From: Acholoe squamosa
Lineage: Eukaryota; Annelida; Polychaeta; Phyllodocida; Polynoidae
NCBI GenBank assembly: GCA_949317995.1
Contig: OX439049.1
Span: 1-64,000, forward strand
Length of the DNA stretch: 64,000 nt
Direction: 5' to 3'
Shown: piece by piece, positions 50,644 to 60,306 of the stretch
Position numbering within the stretch: position 1 is the stretch's first letter
Layout: the number at the start of each line of letters is the position of its first letter
The notes under the pieces: model-generated
The model's input: only the letters and a program-made list of their open reading frames with translations
Told to the model about the DNA's origin: nothing
Database searches by the model: none
Made by a program: the position numbers and the translations under genes

Positions 50644-53600
50644 TTAATTAGTGTCACTGTCACATAGTTCGAGCTCGTCGATGTTTTCATCGCTTAAACA
50701 TGCATCTTCTTCTACTAATTCTAGCTTGTCACTGTTTTTCTCAGTGAACAATGTATCTTGATCTGATTGCTGTTCTTCAGCGGCTACATTATCAAACAGA
50801 GGTTTTGCCAAAGGCGGTTCATTCTCTTTAGAGGATAAAACTTTTTGTCTTTTGTTTCCTTCCCACACCGCCACTGTAAACCCAGTCGGCTGTCCGCTCG
50901 AGTCTTTGGTTGTGTACATTGAAAACTTGTCGTAAGTTCTCTTGTTGGTTGACCTGTAGTTGTTCGAAAGATGCCTGGGTGGAAAACCAGTAACAAACTG
51001 TGAAAATTCTAAATCATTGTACAACATCGATAGCATCTTACGGTTTATTCTCAAGTCCCTCTTTATACCCCTCGTTTTCTTGGGATCGACTGGATCTACA
51101 AACACGTGCACTGGCTTAATGTAGCTATCTGTGTCTGGGTCGTACTGAGAAAATGCAACTGTCAGAGCTTCACGGACAGATATGGCACAATAAGTGCGAT
51201 CTGAAGCCATGGTGCGATGGAGACGGTACTGTGTGGAGTGGTGATCGTTTAGGCATTTAAGGGCCTTGTCTACTTTCATGAGGCGATCTCCTTTTGCTGC
51301 GAGGGCTTCATCTTCCTTTTGAAAGTCTCGACCAAACCCGTTTGTTCTGACTGCATACTTCAAAGTTTTATCAAGTATGCATCTCACTCGTGCCGTCAGT
51401 TGTATCATGTCGGCTAGAGGCGGGGTTCCACGTTTAACATCAATGAACAAATAAACTTCATCGAATTCATCTAGAATGGATACCCCAGCTCCTAAAACAT
51501 TAGTCGAAATTGCACATGTTGAAGTTTCAGCCCATCTCTTGATCGCCTCTGGCTTATCCACGTCGGTCGGGGTCATAGATGTTAAAACGCACACGTTGGG
51601 AACTAGGTTCTCCAGTCCCAGTCTTTTAAATGTCGCAACCACGGCACACTTTATTGAAATGGCCGTAATAGTAGAGGAAGCATAAACAACTACTCTTTTG
51701 TTTTTCTTGTAAACGGAATTTAACATTTCGTACATTAAATCGTCATATGATGGAAACTCTTCAAGGCGTGAAAACACAGAAGGAATTGGCTTTAGGCTGT
51801 CTTGTACCACAACAATGTCCACGGGATCCATCTGCAGCGAAACCTTTCTTTGTTCGGGATGATAACGAGGCTTACCGTCCTTTACAACACAAACTTTTTT
51901 ACTTAGCCATTTTCTCCACTCCTTAATACTTGTTGGTCCTTCTCCTTTAACTTTGGGAAGAAGCTGTGGCATTTTAGTTTTATCAATATCATTCAACAAA
52001 TCTTCTAAAGCGTCCGGCCATTCCCACATGGCAGTGTAGGCCTCTACCAGCTGTGGGGTCATTGCAGCTTCGATTAAAAACACTGTGCGAGCTTTTCGCA
52101 TGCGACGTATGAGTTCAGTAACCACAATCACATCCTTTTCTACATCGATTTGAGTGTAGCATCCTTTTTGTACTCTCTTTGTCCATTCGATAAACATGTT
52201 ACCTACACACATGGCCAGCTCGTCCAATATGAGAACGTCATGCTCCTCAGGAAGACATGTAATGGAGTTAACACAGGCACTAGCAAACAAGCCATGCTTA
52301 TCAGAAGTTGTCATCAATTTGCTCTGTTCTCCTGCCTGTTGAAGCAACTTGTCCTTCGAGTTGTGAAAATAGGCTTTTGTAGTAAACGCTACTTGATTTC
52401 TACCCGTGGGATGCATTTTCTCCACAGCGTCAGCTGTATTTTTCACAAGTAACATTCTCGGTGCTAAATAGCCTACGTTTTTAGCCGTACCCCTTCGCAA
52501 TTGATCTGCTGCAAATTCCAATATGGCGTTCGTTTTGCCAACACCCATCCGTCCAGTAATACGTATGAGCCTTCTCCTTTCGTTGTGAGTGCCGGCAAAT
52601 TTATTGTCTTTTTGACACATGGTCTGCACAAATTTTCGTAAATTTGTCCCCGTTTCAAGAACCATCCATCCATTACATTTGGCAGGAAAGTTAAAAGGCA
52701 CATTGTTACATTCATCGTTTAAAGCAGTTTTAAGGTCACCTGCACGCTGATCGATAACTGTACATTTGAGTTGCTGTCTCAGGTATTCAATGGCGTATGC
52801 ACAGCAAGTCTTGTCTTTTGAGATGCCCTTTGCCCCATCGACCACGGCTTTTCTCTTCTCTTTGTTCTTAAAATCAGTCCACTCATACAGATACTCGTCC
52901 TCTAGTTCTTTCGAAGTGCAAAGTGAAGCAAGGACGGGCAAAAAGGCATCATGAAAGTCTATCTTTCTCAAACCCTTTGCGTCTAGTGCATCAGTTATAT
53001 CCCGGTCAGATTTTATAACAAGCGGTTCCTTTTTTTCAGACCCAGTATATTTAACTTTGTGAACAAGGTTCTTTTTAGTTTTAACCATATCAACCGTCCA
53101 CTTTTGTCCACTGTACACTCGAAGTTCACCCGGTATCTTTAATTTGTCTATAAATTCCGTGTCGACAGTTACGTCCACTTTCCATCCTCCTTGCAGCTCT
53201 GTGTCTGCAGGTGATGTATTACTGCTGCTCAGCTTTTTCTCCAAAGTTAATGGCACGCGCAGGTCACCTTTGTCCGACAGTTTACTTTGTCCCAGCATCC
53301 TAAAGTTACGGTTAGTGGTGTAAACTTTAGTGTCTATGTCAGTGACTTCTTCCCCTCTTTTATTAATGTAAGTAACATCATCACCATGCTTCCTTTTAAA
53401 CCACTCCACAAACCCATACATGAACCTTTTCATGTCGGTTTTTACCCTTTTAAAAATGGCATCAGGGAAAATAACATGGTAACTATGTTTTACACCTTCT
53501 CTGTGAGAGCTAGCAACCACTACACGGTCAAAAAATGACTTGTATTGAGCAAACTCTCGCATTCCTTTAACTATAACATCCAATCGAATAGAACCGCAGT

Positions 53601-53871
53601 CCCAAGGTCTCTCCAAGTCCAAGTACAATCTAGTTGGAATGTTGTCTTTTAGTATCTCGTATAAATGCATATCTTTGTTGGTAAAAAATGCCATATGTCC
53701 CTCTCTGGTGCACTCATGACGAAAGGAAGTGTTTTGACACCGAATGACAGGAAAATCTTTTGCTCCAGAAGACGGATACAGGTCAGCTGCATATGCTAAG
53801 CCCAACTTAGATTTCAGGGCTCTATCCTGTCTTCTATAGCGCTCGAGTATAGTTAACTTACAGGTATTCAT
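50644..53871 (-). CDS. Primase-helicase fusion (AEP primase + UL9-type SF2 helicase)
   Basis: 1,075 residues from the first ATG. The N-terminal part has primase-type motifs: RLYLDLE (D85, E87), KHSYHVIFP (His at about 132) and DIDTKVYTTNRNFRMLG (Asp about 180, basic residues after). A helicase follows: Walker A GRMGVGKT at about 440-447, DELA at about 550-553 as the Walker B/DExx motif, VVVYASSTITA and STNVLGAGVSI for later motifs, and TARVRC for motif VI. This resembles herpesvirus origin-binding helicases (UL9 / Herpes_ori_bp) fused to an archaeo-eukaryotic primase. It would open origins and unwind or prime DNA. The C-terminus is acidic. It is a second primase in addition to the UL52-like gene. 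Confidence 0.82.
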   Translation of the reverse strand: MNTCKLTILERYRRQDRALKSKLGLAYAADLYPSSGAKDFPVIRCQNTSFRHECTREGHMAFFTNKDMHLYEILKDNIPTRLYLDLERPWDCGSIRLDVIVKGMREFAQYKSFFDRVVVASSHREGVKHSYHVIFPDAIFKRVKTDMKRFMYGFVEWFKRKHGDDVTYINKRGEEVTDIDTKVYTTNRNFRMLGQSKLSDKGDLRVPLTLEKKLSSSNTSPADTELQGGWKVDVTVDTEFIDKLKIPGELRVYSGQKWTVDMVKTKKNLVHKVKYTGSEKKEPLVIKSDRDITDALDAKGLRKIDFHDAFLPVLASLCTSKELEDEYLYEWTDFKNKEKRKAVVDGAKGISKDKTCCAYAIEYLRQQLKCTVIDQRAGDLKTALNDECNNVPFNFPAKCNGWMVLETGTNLRKFVQTMCQKDNKFAGTHNERRRLIRITGRMGVGKTNAILEFAADQLRRGTAKNVGYLAPRMLLVKNTADAVEKMHPTGRNQVAFTTKAYFHNSKDKLLQQAGEQSKLMTTSDKHGLFASACVNSITCLPEEHDVLILDELAMCVGNMFIEWTKRVQKGCYTQIDVEKDVIVVTELIRRMRKARTVFLIEAAMTPQLVEAYTAMWEWPDALEDLLNDIDKTKMPQLLPKVKGEGPTSIKEWRKWLSKKVCVVKDGKPRYHPEQRKVSLQMDPVDIVVVQDSLKPIPSVFSRLEEFPSYDDLMYEMLNSVYKKNKRVVVYASSTITAISIKCAVVATFKRLGLENLVPNVCVLTSMTPTDVDKPEAIKRWAETSTCAISTNVLGAGVSILDEFDEVYLFIDVKRGTPPLADMIQLTARVRCILDKTLKYAVRTNGFGRDFQKEDEALAAKGDRLMKVDKALKCLNDHHSTQYRLHRTMASDRTYCAISVREALTVAFSQYDPDTDSYIKPVHVFVDPVDPKKTRGIKRDLRINRKMLSMLYNDLEFSQFVTGFPPRHLSNNYRSTNKRTYDKFSMYTTKDSSGQPTGFTVAVWEGNKRQKVLSSKENEPPLAKPLFDNVAAEEQQSDQDTLFTEKNSDKLELVEEDACLSDENIDELELCDSDTN

Positions 53872-53932
53872 TTTTGATGTTGTTCTTATGCAAGCAGGTT
53901 GCAAACTGAAGTAGCCTGGTTTATTCCCAGCC

Positions 53933-53940
53933 TATTTATA
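53933..53940 (-). promoter_or_regulatory. TATA box for the primase-helicase gene
   Basis: tatttata on the plus strand reads TATAAATA on the minus strand, about 62 bases before the ATG at 53871. Confidence 0.6.
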
Positions 53941-54467
53941 TTCAGTGTCCAGTAAACAAGGGGTGGTGTTTAACATTTAGGTTCTAGAAAGTTCAAGGTC
54001 CATAAAGAACTACATTCGGGATGAACCCACAAAAAAAATAGCCCAGCACAGTATAGAGGGACATGTATACTTTATTTCGTCCCTTTACCCTGAGTTAAAA
54101 TTGGCTGTTTTGCTTTATTTTCAACCCACCTCCCTATAAGGACCTATGGTAAACTACTCTTAAAAACAAAATTTCTTAATGTAAAGTATATAATAATGGG
54201 AAAGGATAAAAGGTATGTTGCATATTCACTGTGCATGTTTTTTTAAAAAGCTACATTTCCATAAACTAAAAATGTAATATGGTTTATAAAATTTGTTATG
54301 GTTATACTTATAATACAAAATAATAACATTTAATAAACAATGATTAAAAATGTATTCACTTATTTCTTAAAATATCAAAGCAGGGGCATAAACAAAGGTT
54401 TTTATCTAGCAAACTCATAAAACACTGGAAAAGCACCTTATTTGGTTACCTTACTACACAATTAGCC

Positions 54468-54522
54468 TAACACAGGGTAGCGGAACACTTATACTACAAC
54501 TTGTTCCGCTACCCTGTGTTGA
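54468..54522. repeat. Hairpin H8
   Basis: Stem cacagggtagcggaaca / tgttccgctaccctgtg, identical to H4-H6. Confidence 0.85.
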
Positions 54523-55692
54523 ATTTGGCTGTTTTGCCCAATATTTGACCTACTTTTCATAGGGACCAATGTTAAAGCACTCCCCAAAACGACATCACCC
54601 TATGTAGAGTAAAAGAAATATAGACCATGAAAGAGTATGTCGCATATTCACAGTGCTGAAGTTAGTTGGAGTAAGTTAACGTTGGTTGTCATGGTGATGG
54701 CCTTATATTCCCTGACACATTGATCTATGAAATTGTGTAATGTAGTTCTCTCACCGTAAATATAGAAATGGGGTAAAACAGTTCAATATTTAACAATCAC
54801 ACTTTTATTTGAATGTACAGTGAATGTGCAATATAATGCAAACACTAACACGTTGGTCTATGAAATTGTGAAATGTAGTTCTCGCCGTGAATATGACCTC
54901 AGGTATAGAAATTGCATAAATTAATAACCGTGGCAACTAGCAGTGATTTACTTTGACTGACTTGACACACCTAAATACATGGTTGCAGTGAAAGTTTATT
55001 AACTGCATACTATCTAGCATGGAACCTTCTGGCACCTCTTTTAAGATTTACCAGAACCTTTTACACATAGTGTGTTGCTACCATGTGGTAGGCTATTTCT
55101 ATGGTAAATGTAAAGTTTTTCTGGTAAACTCAACAGGGTATGTTTCTTTCTTTTTTGTCCACTTAAATGTGCGTTTGCACTGACACATTAATCTATGAAA
55201 TTATGTAATGTTGTTCTCGTCGTGAATATGACCCCAGGTATAAAAATGGTATAAAAATGGCGTAACTTAAAAACAATGCCAACTAGCATCATATCATTTC
55301 AACAACTCTACAGGGTAGATATTTTTACTTTCCCGTCCCCTGGAGTGTGTACTGACACATTGATTTATGAATGTTTTTAATGTAGTTCTTGCCGTGAAGA
55401 TGAAAATGGCATAAAACAGTTACACATTTAACAATTACACTTTTATTCAAATGTACAGTGAATGTAAATTATAATGTAGCCACTGACACATTGATCTATG
55501 AAATGCAGACACCGACACGTTCATCTATAAAATTGTGTAATGTAGTTTTCACCGTGAATATGACCTCAGGTATAGAAATGTATATCGCATATTCACTGTA
55601 CTGAGTTGCTTGGAGTAAAGGTTTGTGGTTACCATGGTTACACACACACGTACTGTGATTGGCTAAGATGCTTTCTAAGTAAGACAGTGCCT

Positions 55693-55706
55693 GTTGCCAT
55701 GGTAAC
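55693..55706. promoter_or_regulatory. RFX X-box-like palindrome
   Basis: gttgccatggtaac differs by one base from the palindrome GTTGCCATGGCAAC, an established RFX-family binding site. It lies about 115 bases upstream of the ATG at 55819 and may regulate that gene. Confidence 0.5.
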
Positions 55707-55818
55707 ACACAGTGATTAGTACTGTGTAACTTTGTGATACCCAGTGAATGAACACGAATGGAGCAAGCAGCCACAGGAACACTATAAAACGGACCGCAAG
55801 AGGACAGCAAAGGCAAAA

Positions 55819-56271
55819 ATGTATTCGAATACAGAGAACCAAGGCAAACTACCTACTAAACCATCAAACTACAACATTCCAGTGGAGGAGAAAACGCACG
55901 TGGCCGTTTTGATCGAGCCTTTGGATACCTGTAAGGACAAGGACGATCTCGGACAAGAACTAGAGGATTACTATTTGAAATCCTGCGTGGCTCGAAACGA
56001 TCTCAAACAAGAACAAGAGGATTTTTTTTTGAAACCCACCGACAAGGCTCGAAACCATCTCGGGCAAAATTCCAACTTAGATATCGATTGTAACGACAAA
56101 TCCTTTGGGCACAAGTGTCTTCATCAGATTCTGCGTGCGTGTCTACGTAAGCCGCAAAGGACAAAGGAGGAAAAGTGTACGCTCGCCTTAGCATTTGCTA
56201 TAATTAATGTAGTTTTAATTTTGCATATTTTGGCTGACACATTTATTCGTAAGCCAGCCAAACACCCATAG
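55819..56271 (+). CDS. Small tail-anchored membrane protein
   Basis: 150 residues from the first ATG; a GTG at 55744 would add 25. A charged N-terminal domain contains three imperfect internal repeats of the pattern D-L-x-Q-E-x-E-D-(Y/F)-(Y/F)-L-K (KDDLGQELEDYYLK, RNDLKQEQEDFFLK, then a degenerate RNHLGQN). A Cys-rich segment follows, then one hydrophobic helix (LALAFAIINVVLILHILA) near the C-terminus. This suggests a cytosolic domain anchored by its tail. No family is recognised. The region is bounded by repeats on both sides, so it may be a young or accessory gene. Confidence 0.6.
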   Translation: MYSNTENQGKLPTKPSNYNIPVEEKTHVAVLIEPLDTCKDKDDLGQELEDYYLKSCVARNDLKQEQEDFFLKPTDKARNHLGQNSNLDIDCNDKSFGHKCLHQILRACLRKPQRTKEEKCTLALAFAIINVVLILHILADTFIRKPAKHP

Positions 56272-56529
56272 GACTTGAACATGAATTGTCATAACACCTT
56301 TTGCAAGCTTTTCACATGTAGCAAAAGGACAGTGGATAATACTTTCAAATTAATGGTTTTACTTTCTTACATACTCACCTTCATACGTGTGATAGTCATG
56401 GTGTGCAGGTTAAACGGTTGGTTGTATTGGCAGTGACGTCACACCCTACACAGTGATCGGTCTAGCTGCACCGTATAGACTCACTAAGGATATACCCCAC
56501 AGTGAAAACCCCAAGAACAGACAGTGAAT
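56272..56529. other. Intergenic, nothing recognised
   Basis: Gap between two small membrane-protein genes; contains no hairpin or palindrome unit. gtatagactc near 56474 is a weak TATA-like candidate for the next gene. Confidence 0.4.
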
Positions 56530-56880
56530 ATGACCAATTCAAGTGAACCCATACGAAATTTATATATGGAAAGAAAATTGAACTTCAATCGCAATCTTAA
56601 TACGGTTAATGGCAAGAGAGGCGAAAGGCTTTTATTTGTGGACTTAAACACTATCGAAGGTGAACTGTTGCTCATTGGAATGGACATTCTTTTCCTGTTC
56701 AGTTTACTCGTGTCTCGTTTTTTCGATTTGAGGATAAATTTTCGTATTGTCAATCGCGAGTGTGGCCATAGGATATTATATGTGGAGGAAAATACTTTGA
56801 GGGGTGAAGTGTTACTTTTTGTCATGGATGACTTTATTATTTGTAATCTGCTCATACTTTTATTTTTTCATTTACTGTAG
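56530..56880 (+). CDS. Small membrane protein with internal duplication
   Basis: 116 residues from ATG 56530. Two halves repeat each other: GERLLFVDLNTIEGELLLIG followed by the hydrophobic LFLFSLLVSRFF, and HRILYVEENTLRGEVLLFV followed by the hydrophobic FIICNLLILLFFHLL. Each half is a short beta-like segment plus a membrane helix. No signal peptide is needed. It ends 40 bases before palindrome P3. An overlapping minus-strand frame exists, but the internal repeat in this frame supports this one. Function unknown. Confidence 0.5.
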   Translation: MTNSSEPIRNLYMERKLNFNRNLNTVNGKRGERLLFVDLNTIEGELLLIGMDILFLFSLLVSRFFDLRINFRIVNRECGHRILYVEENTLRGEVLLFVMDDFIICNLLILLFFHLL

Positions 56881-56919
56881 ACAAGGTTACACCCGTTTCA
56901 ATTGTAAAACAGCATTTAT

Positions 56920-57164
56920 TTTTACCCCCCACGCTGCCCCTCCCCCTTTTGCAAACATGAATTGGGGGTCTTCCCACTGTAGTGTTGGCGTTTGCGTTTG
57001 CGTTTGCGTTTGCGCTCGATAATTTATAAAATTCCTTTTATATATATATACCCCATATAAATTACTAGCCGCAAACGCAAACGCAAACGCAAACGCAAAC
57101 ACTACAGTGGGAAGACCCCCAATTCATGTTTGCAAGAGGGGTAGGGGGAGCGTGGGGGGTAAAG
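56920..57164. repeat. Iteron palindrome P3 (TTTGCG hexamers)
   Basis: About five TTTGCG units on the left and five to six CGCAAA on the right; AT-rich centre in the same orientation as P1. The left flank (ttacacccgtttcaattgta) matches the right flank of P5 inverted. An X-box-like cttgccatggtaac is at 57170-57183. Confidence 0.9.
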
Positions 57165-58013
57165 ATGCTCTTGCCATGGTAACAGTGTCTGAAATGTATT
57201 GTTTGTGTAGTAAATAAAATGCTTAAAAAACAAAGATGGTGCATTTACTGTTGTTTTCCTTTTTCATTTACTGTAAATAAGGCCTACAATATGTATTTAT
57301 GTGATGCGCTAATTCAAAATAACACACATCGACAATAGTATATAACAAATAAGACGATTTTATATATAAACAGCAACGGGCTGGCTGCGAACACAATGAA
57401 AGAAACAGATGCCGGCCATTGCACAGACCGGCCACCTAGAGGGGGCGGGGAGAACCAAACCTAACAGAGGCTCCCCCTGGAGAAAAGAGCGGACACCAAT
57501 AGTAGCAGCAGTACTGTTTCAGGCAATACACACACGCATGGGGGTGCTCACATAAACACTAAAGGGTATTTGTACCCCGTTGTTTTTTTTGCCCAGCTCG
57601 CAGTGTACCAAGTCAGTTTGGTTTGCCATACACAATGGGTATAATTTTATGTTCGACTATAGAAAATAGCCTTTCACCATGGAAAGAAAGAGGACTATAA
57701 TTTATTTTGGTTTTTTTCCCTCCTGCCCCAGGCTGCCCTGTGGTAAATCAGTCTGTTTCGACTGTTTATTTCAAACGGTGGAATAAACAGAGAGTATAAT
57801 AAGAGCATTTCGTATGTATTACATAAAAATTTTTATGGTGAACAATAACAAGTATGGTTACTTAACAGGGTTTTTTTTATTTTGCAACACGGCTTCGAAT
57901 CAATACATTAATACATCACTAGATTTTCAAACTAACGTCGGTTATAATACCTTAAAGGTAATGCTGACACTATGGATTAACGTCTTAGTCTTTCAGACGG
58001 TTTCAAAACACCT
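57165..58013. other. Non-coding spacer
   Basis: No supported gene; the plus-strand frame 57814-58221 overlaps the 3' end of the Rep-like gene and is a shadow. It contains a GC-rich patch (ggccacctagagggggcgggg, about 57430) and polypyrimidine tracts. Nothing else recognised. Confidence 0.5.
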
Positions 58014-59492
58014 TCAAATGTTTAAGGACAGCTTTTTAATCAGAGGAAGGTCGTCGTCGTTGTCCTGGGGTTGCCTCATGCGCTTTTTTGCGTCCTTTAA
58101 CTCCGGATGGTTTTTTAAGCCCCAAAGTTCTCTCCATGTTTCTTCAAAGCCTGCCATTTTGTTTTCTTCCTTTCGCCCCCGCTCGTACCCCGCGTCATAT
58201 ATTTTTTCACCTTCGCTGTAAGTGATCGACAGGGGGCGTTTATTGGGAACGTATGTGCCGTGGGTTTTTTGCAGTTCTGTTTCCACCAGCTTATTTACAG
58301 CATCCTTTAGGTGCTGGCCTCTTTTTCTAAAGTTGAAGTCCGAATAAACATGAGTCAGGAAATCTTCCCAGGTGATGTTCATAGAAGGCACTGTCTCCCC
58401 ACAACACTCGTTCAACAAGTTCACAAAGGCTTTCCTACTGGTTTTCGCGAATTGTTCGTGTTTGTATTTGGCACTCAGCAACTTCCTGGCCTTTTCCACA
58501 TGAAACAAGAGAGCCTCTATTTTGCTACGCGAGGTGTGAACGTACCTGCATAAGCCGTTCTTCGTTATTCGAGAGAAAAGACTGCGTATTTCGCTTTTCA
58601 GTTGCTCGTCCGTCCAATCGACGAGTAGCATGGCGTCCCTTTTATCGTCCTCCACCGAGCCGTCCAGACGTATGATTTCAAACCGTTCCTCGAGTTGTTC
58701 GATGTTACAAGGAGACATGTAGCGTGCCTTCTCTTTTTTGTTCCAACTTCCATACGTCTCGTAGATGGAAACGCTGGACAGCATAACCACCTGCACGTCG
58801 GATCGCGGTACGAAGCTTTCCCCCTCGCTTTTGCAGTTGCCCGTGAAGCCTTGAGCACATTTGCTCGTCAGTGCTTTTAACTGAGACAACTCCAACTTGT
58901 TTGTGGGACCTACTTCCTCAAAGATGAGAAACTGGGCGTTTCTAGGTACGGAAAGCCAGTTGTCCTTGTCGTTGACGAAGTGTACATTGAACGAGTCTTT
59001 GAATTTCTCCATGGCATGTGTTTTACCAAAGTTGGGTTTTTTCGAATAGATGTAGTAGTGCTTACGCTTGACGTCTGTCTTGTCGGGCCGTCCGACAAAG
59101 CTCACTTTAGTTTCAGCATATCTTTTTGTCGGAACACACACCCCGTCCTTGTTACTTTTCCACTCCTCGAAGACAACGGTGTGCTCAGCTGTTAAATCCG
59201 GGTTCAGGTTGGTGTGGCGACTTATTCTCTCCAACAAGTCTTTGCTTTTTCCGATTTCCATTACATTTTCAACAGAGATAACACCCTCTTTCACGAGTTG
59301 AAGAGTAGGAACGTTAACTATCTTTTGACTATCGTACCTGTTTTTTTGTTTGTCCACATAGTTTTTCATTACGGTCTTAAGGGCGGCGTCTTCCAACATT
59401 TTGCCGCTCTTGAAGTACTTGTCCATGAATGCTTTGGACCTGCTCTGAGTTTCTACACTGTCGAGGTACTGCTTTGACTGTGACATGGCCAT
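58014..59492 (-). CDS. Rep-like protein with SF3-type helicase (copy 2)
   Basis: 492 residues from the ATG at 59492. The helicase core is KHYYIYSKKPNFGKTHAMEKF (Walker A, xFGKTHA), then DNWLSVPRNAQFLIFEEVG (Walker B), a TSK/FTGNCKSEGESF block, and RSDVQVVMLSS (motif C). This order fits the small SF3 helicases of Rep proteins in CRESS-DNA viruses and parvoviruses. No HUH endonuclease motif was seen. The tail DDDLPLIKKLSLNI is shared with the paralogues and may be a nuclear signal. Compared with the 654-residue copy it lacks about 85 N-terminal residues. It is divergent from a BIR gene; likely role, DNA unwinding at an origin. Confidence 0.78.
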   Translation of the reverse strand: MAMSQSKQYLDSVETQSRSKAFMDKYFKSGKMLEDAALKTVMKNYVDKQKNRYDSQKIVNVPTLQLVKEGVISVENVMEIGKSKDLLERISRHTNLNPDLTAEHTVVFEEWKSNKDGVCVPTKRYAETKVSFVGRPDKTDVKRKHYYIYSKKPNFGKTHAMEKFKDSFNVHFVNDKDNWLSVPRNAQFLIFEEVGPTNKLELSQLKALTSKCAQGFTGNCKSEGESFVPRSDVQVVMLSSVSIYETYGSWNKKEKARYMSPCNIEQLEERFEIIRLDGSVEDDKRDAMLLVDWTDEQLKSEIRSLFSRITKNGLCRYVHTSRSKIEALLFHVEKARKLLSAKYKHEQFAKTSRKAFVNLLNECCGETVPSMNITWEDFLTHVYSDFNFRKRGQHLKDAVNKLVETELQKTHGTYVPNKRPLSITYSEGEKIYDAGYERGRKEENKMAGFEETWRELWGLKNHPELKDAKKRMRQPQDNDDDLPLIKKLSLNI

Positions 59493-59696
59493 ATCTGTAC
59501 ACTTTTTCACTGAAGACCAGACGAAAAATGGCAGGGGAAGCCGTGAAGCGAGGTTGTTTCCTGCCCCTCCCTCCCACCTGCAACCTTTACACCACCCTTC
59601 TTCTTTCCTATTGGTCGAGCCACCTTATTTATAGCAAGGACAACAGCAAGGAGAAAACACATTGTAACTAGAGGAAGCCCGATCACCTAGTGCATA
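59493..59696. promoter_or_regulatory. Divergent promoter, Rep-like copy 2 / BIR 2
   Basis: tatttata (59626-59633) reads as a TATA-like box on both strands, 64 bases before the BIR ATG at 59697 and about 134 before the Rep ATG at 59492. An inverted CCAAT box (attgg, about 59610) is adjacent. Confidence 0.55.
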
Positions 59697-60140
59697 ATGG
59701 TTAAATACGCAAAGTTCAATAAATTATCTGTGAGACTAAGAACCTTTGCTGTAGAAACATGGACTAAACCATTGCCGCTCACAGAACAACTTGCAGTCAA
59801 TGGATTTTTTTTCCTCGGAGGTGCAGACGTGGTACAGTGTTACCAATGTGGAATAGTTTTACACACATGGAAAGACAACGATGACGTTGCTGTTGAACAT
59901 TTTAAACACTCCCCCTCGTGTTCCTTAGCTTTTGCAGCCATGAACTTGTCTTCACAACATCAAGCCTTGTTGACAAAGATAATCGGCCAATTAAATTCCT
60001 TACAGAACGAGTTGAAAATTTTAAAACTGAAGGAAGTTAAACTGGCATTTAAAGAGGACGACTACGAGGACATAGTAGACAAACCGATGGCTCGTACACT
60101 TAAAAACAGACTGCCTAACGATACATGTGACGATGTTTAA
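59697..60140 (+). CDS. BIR-domain (IAP-like) protein 2
   Basis: 147 residues with one BIR: LRTFAVETW, AVNGFFFLGGADVVQCYQCG, then VAVEHFKHSPSCSLAFAAM, giving C-x2-C and H-x6-C zinc ligands, and a helical segment after it. No RING. It lacks the Glu-rich tail of the copy at 41747 but shares the same length and domain position, so the two are paralogues. Probable role: inhibition of host cell death. AATAAA is at 60159-60164. Intact. Confidence 0.88.
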   Translation: MVKYAKFNKLSVRLRTFAVETWTKPLPLTEQLAVNGFFFLGGADVVQCYQCGIVLHTWKDNDDVAVEHFKHSPSCSLAFAAMNLSSQHQALLTKIIGQLNSLQNELKILKLKEVKLAFKEDDYEDIVDKPMARTLKNRLPNDTCDDV

Positions 60141-60306
60141 TAGACAAACCGTAGAACAAATAAAACATCATCTGAAATTAATTTATTTGTTTTATTTCGT
60201 TTTTCAAGCATGTTGTTTGGTTAAATAATGTAGTATTGGTTGCCATGATGATGACCTTACGTACACTTTAATCAGTAGAGCTAAACTATGGTACTGTTTC
60301 AGGAGG
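60141..60306. terminator. Convergent 3' gap
   Basis: Short gap holding AATAAA at 60159-60164 for the BIR gene. A small piece of dispersed-repeat sequence (ggttgccatgatgatg) occurs at about 60238. Confidence 0.5.

Larger units (their letters stand above)
53941..55740. repeat. Non-coding repeat region 2
   Basis: Copies of the elements of the 42-50 kb region: a degenerate hairpin at about 54042-54098, a clean hairpin at 54468-54522 with its downstream tail, and diverged 160 bp units at about 54700-55570. It ends in a near-perfect X-box (gttgccatggtaac, 55693-55706). The minus-strand frame 55496-55816 lies in repeat DNA and is not supported as a gene. Confidence 0.8.

Noticed and set aside
57430-57450. 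CTCF-like site (ccacctagagggggcg)
   Set aside because: Spacing differs from the standard motif and only one copy is present; too weak without a matrix scan.
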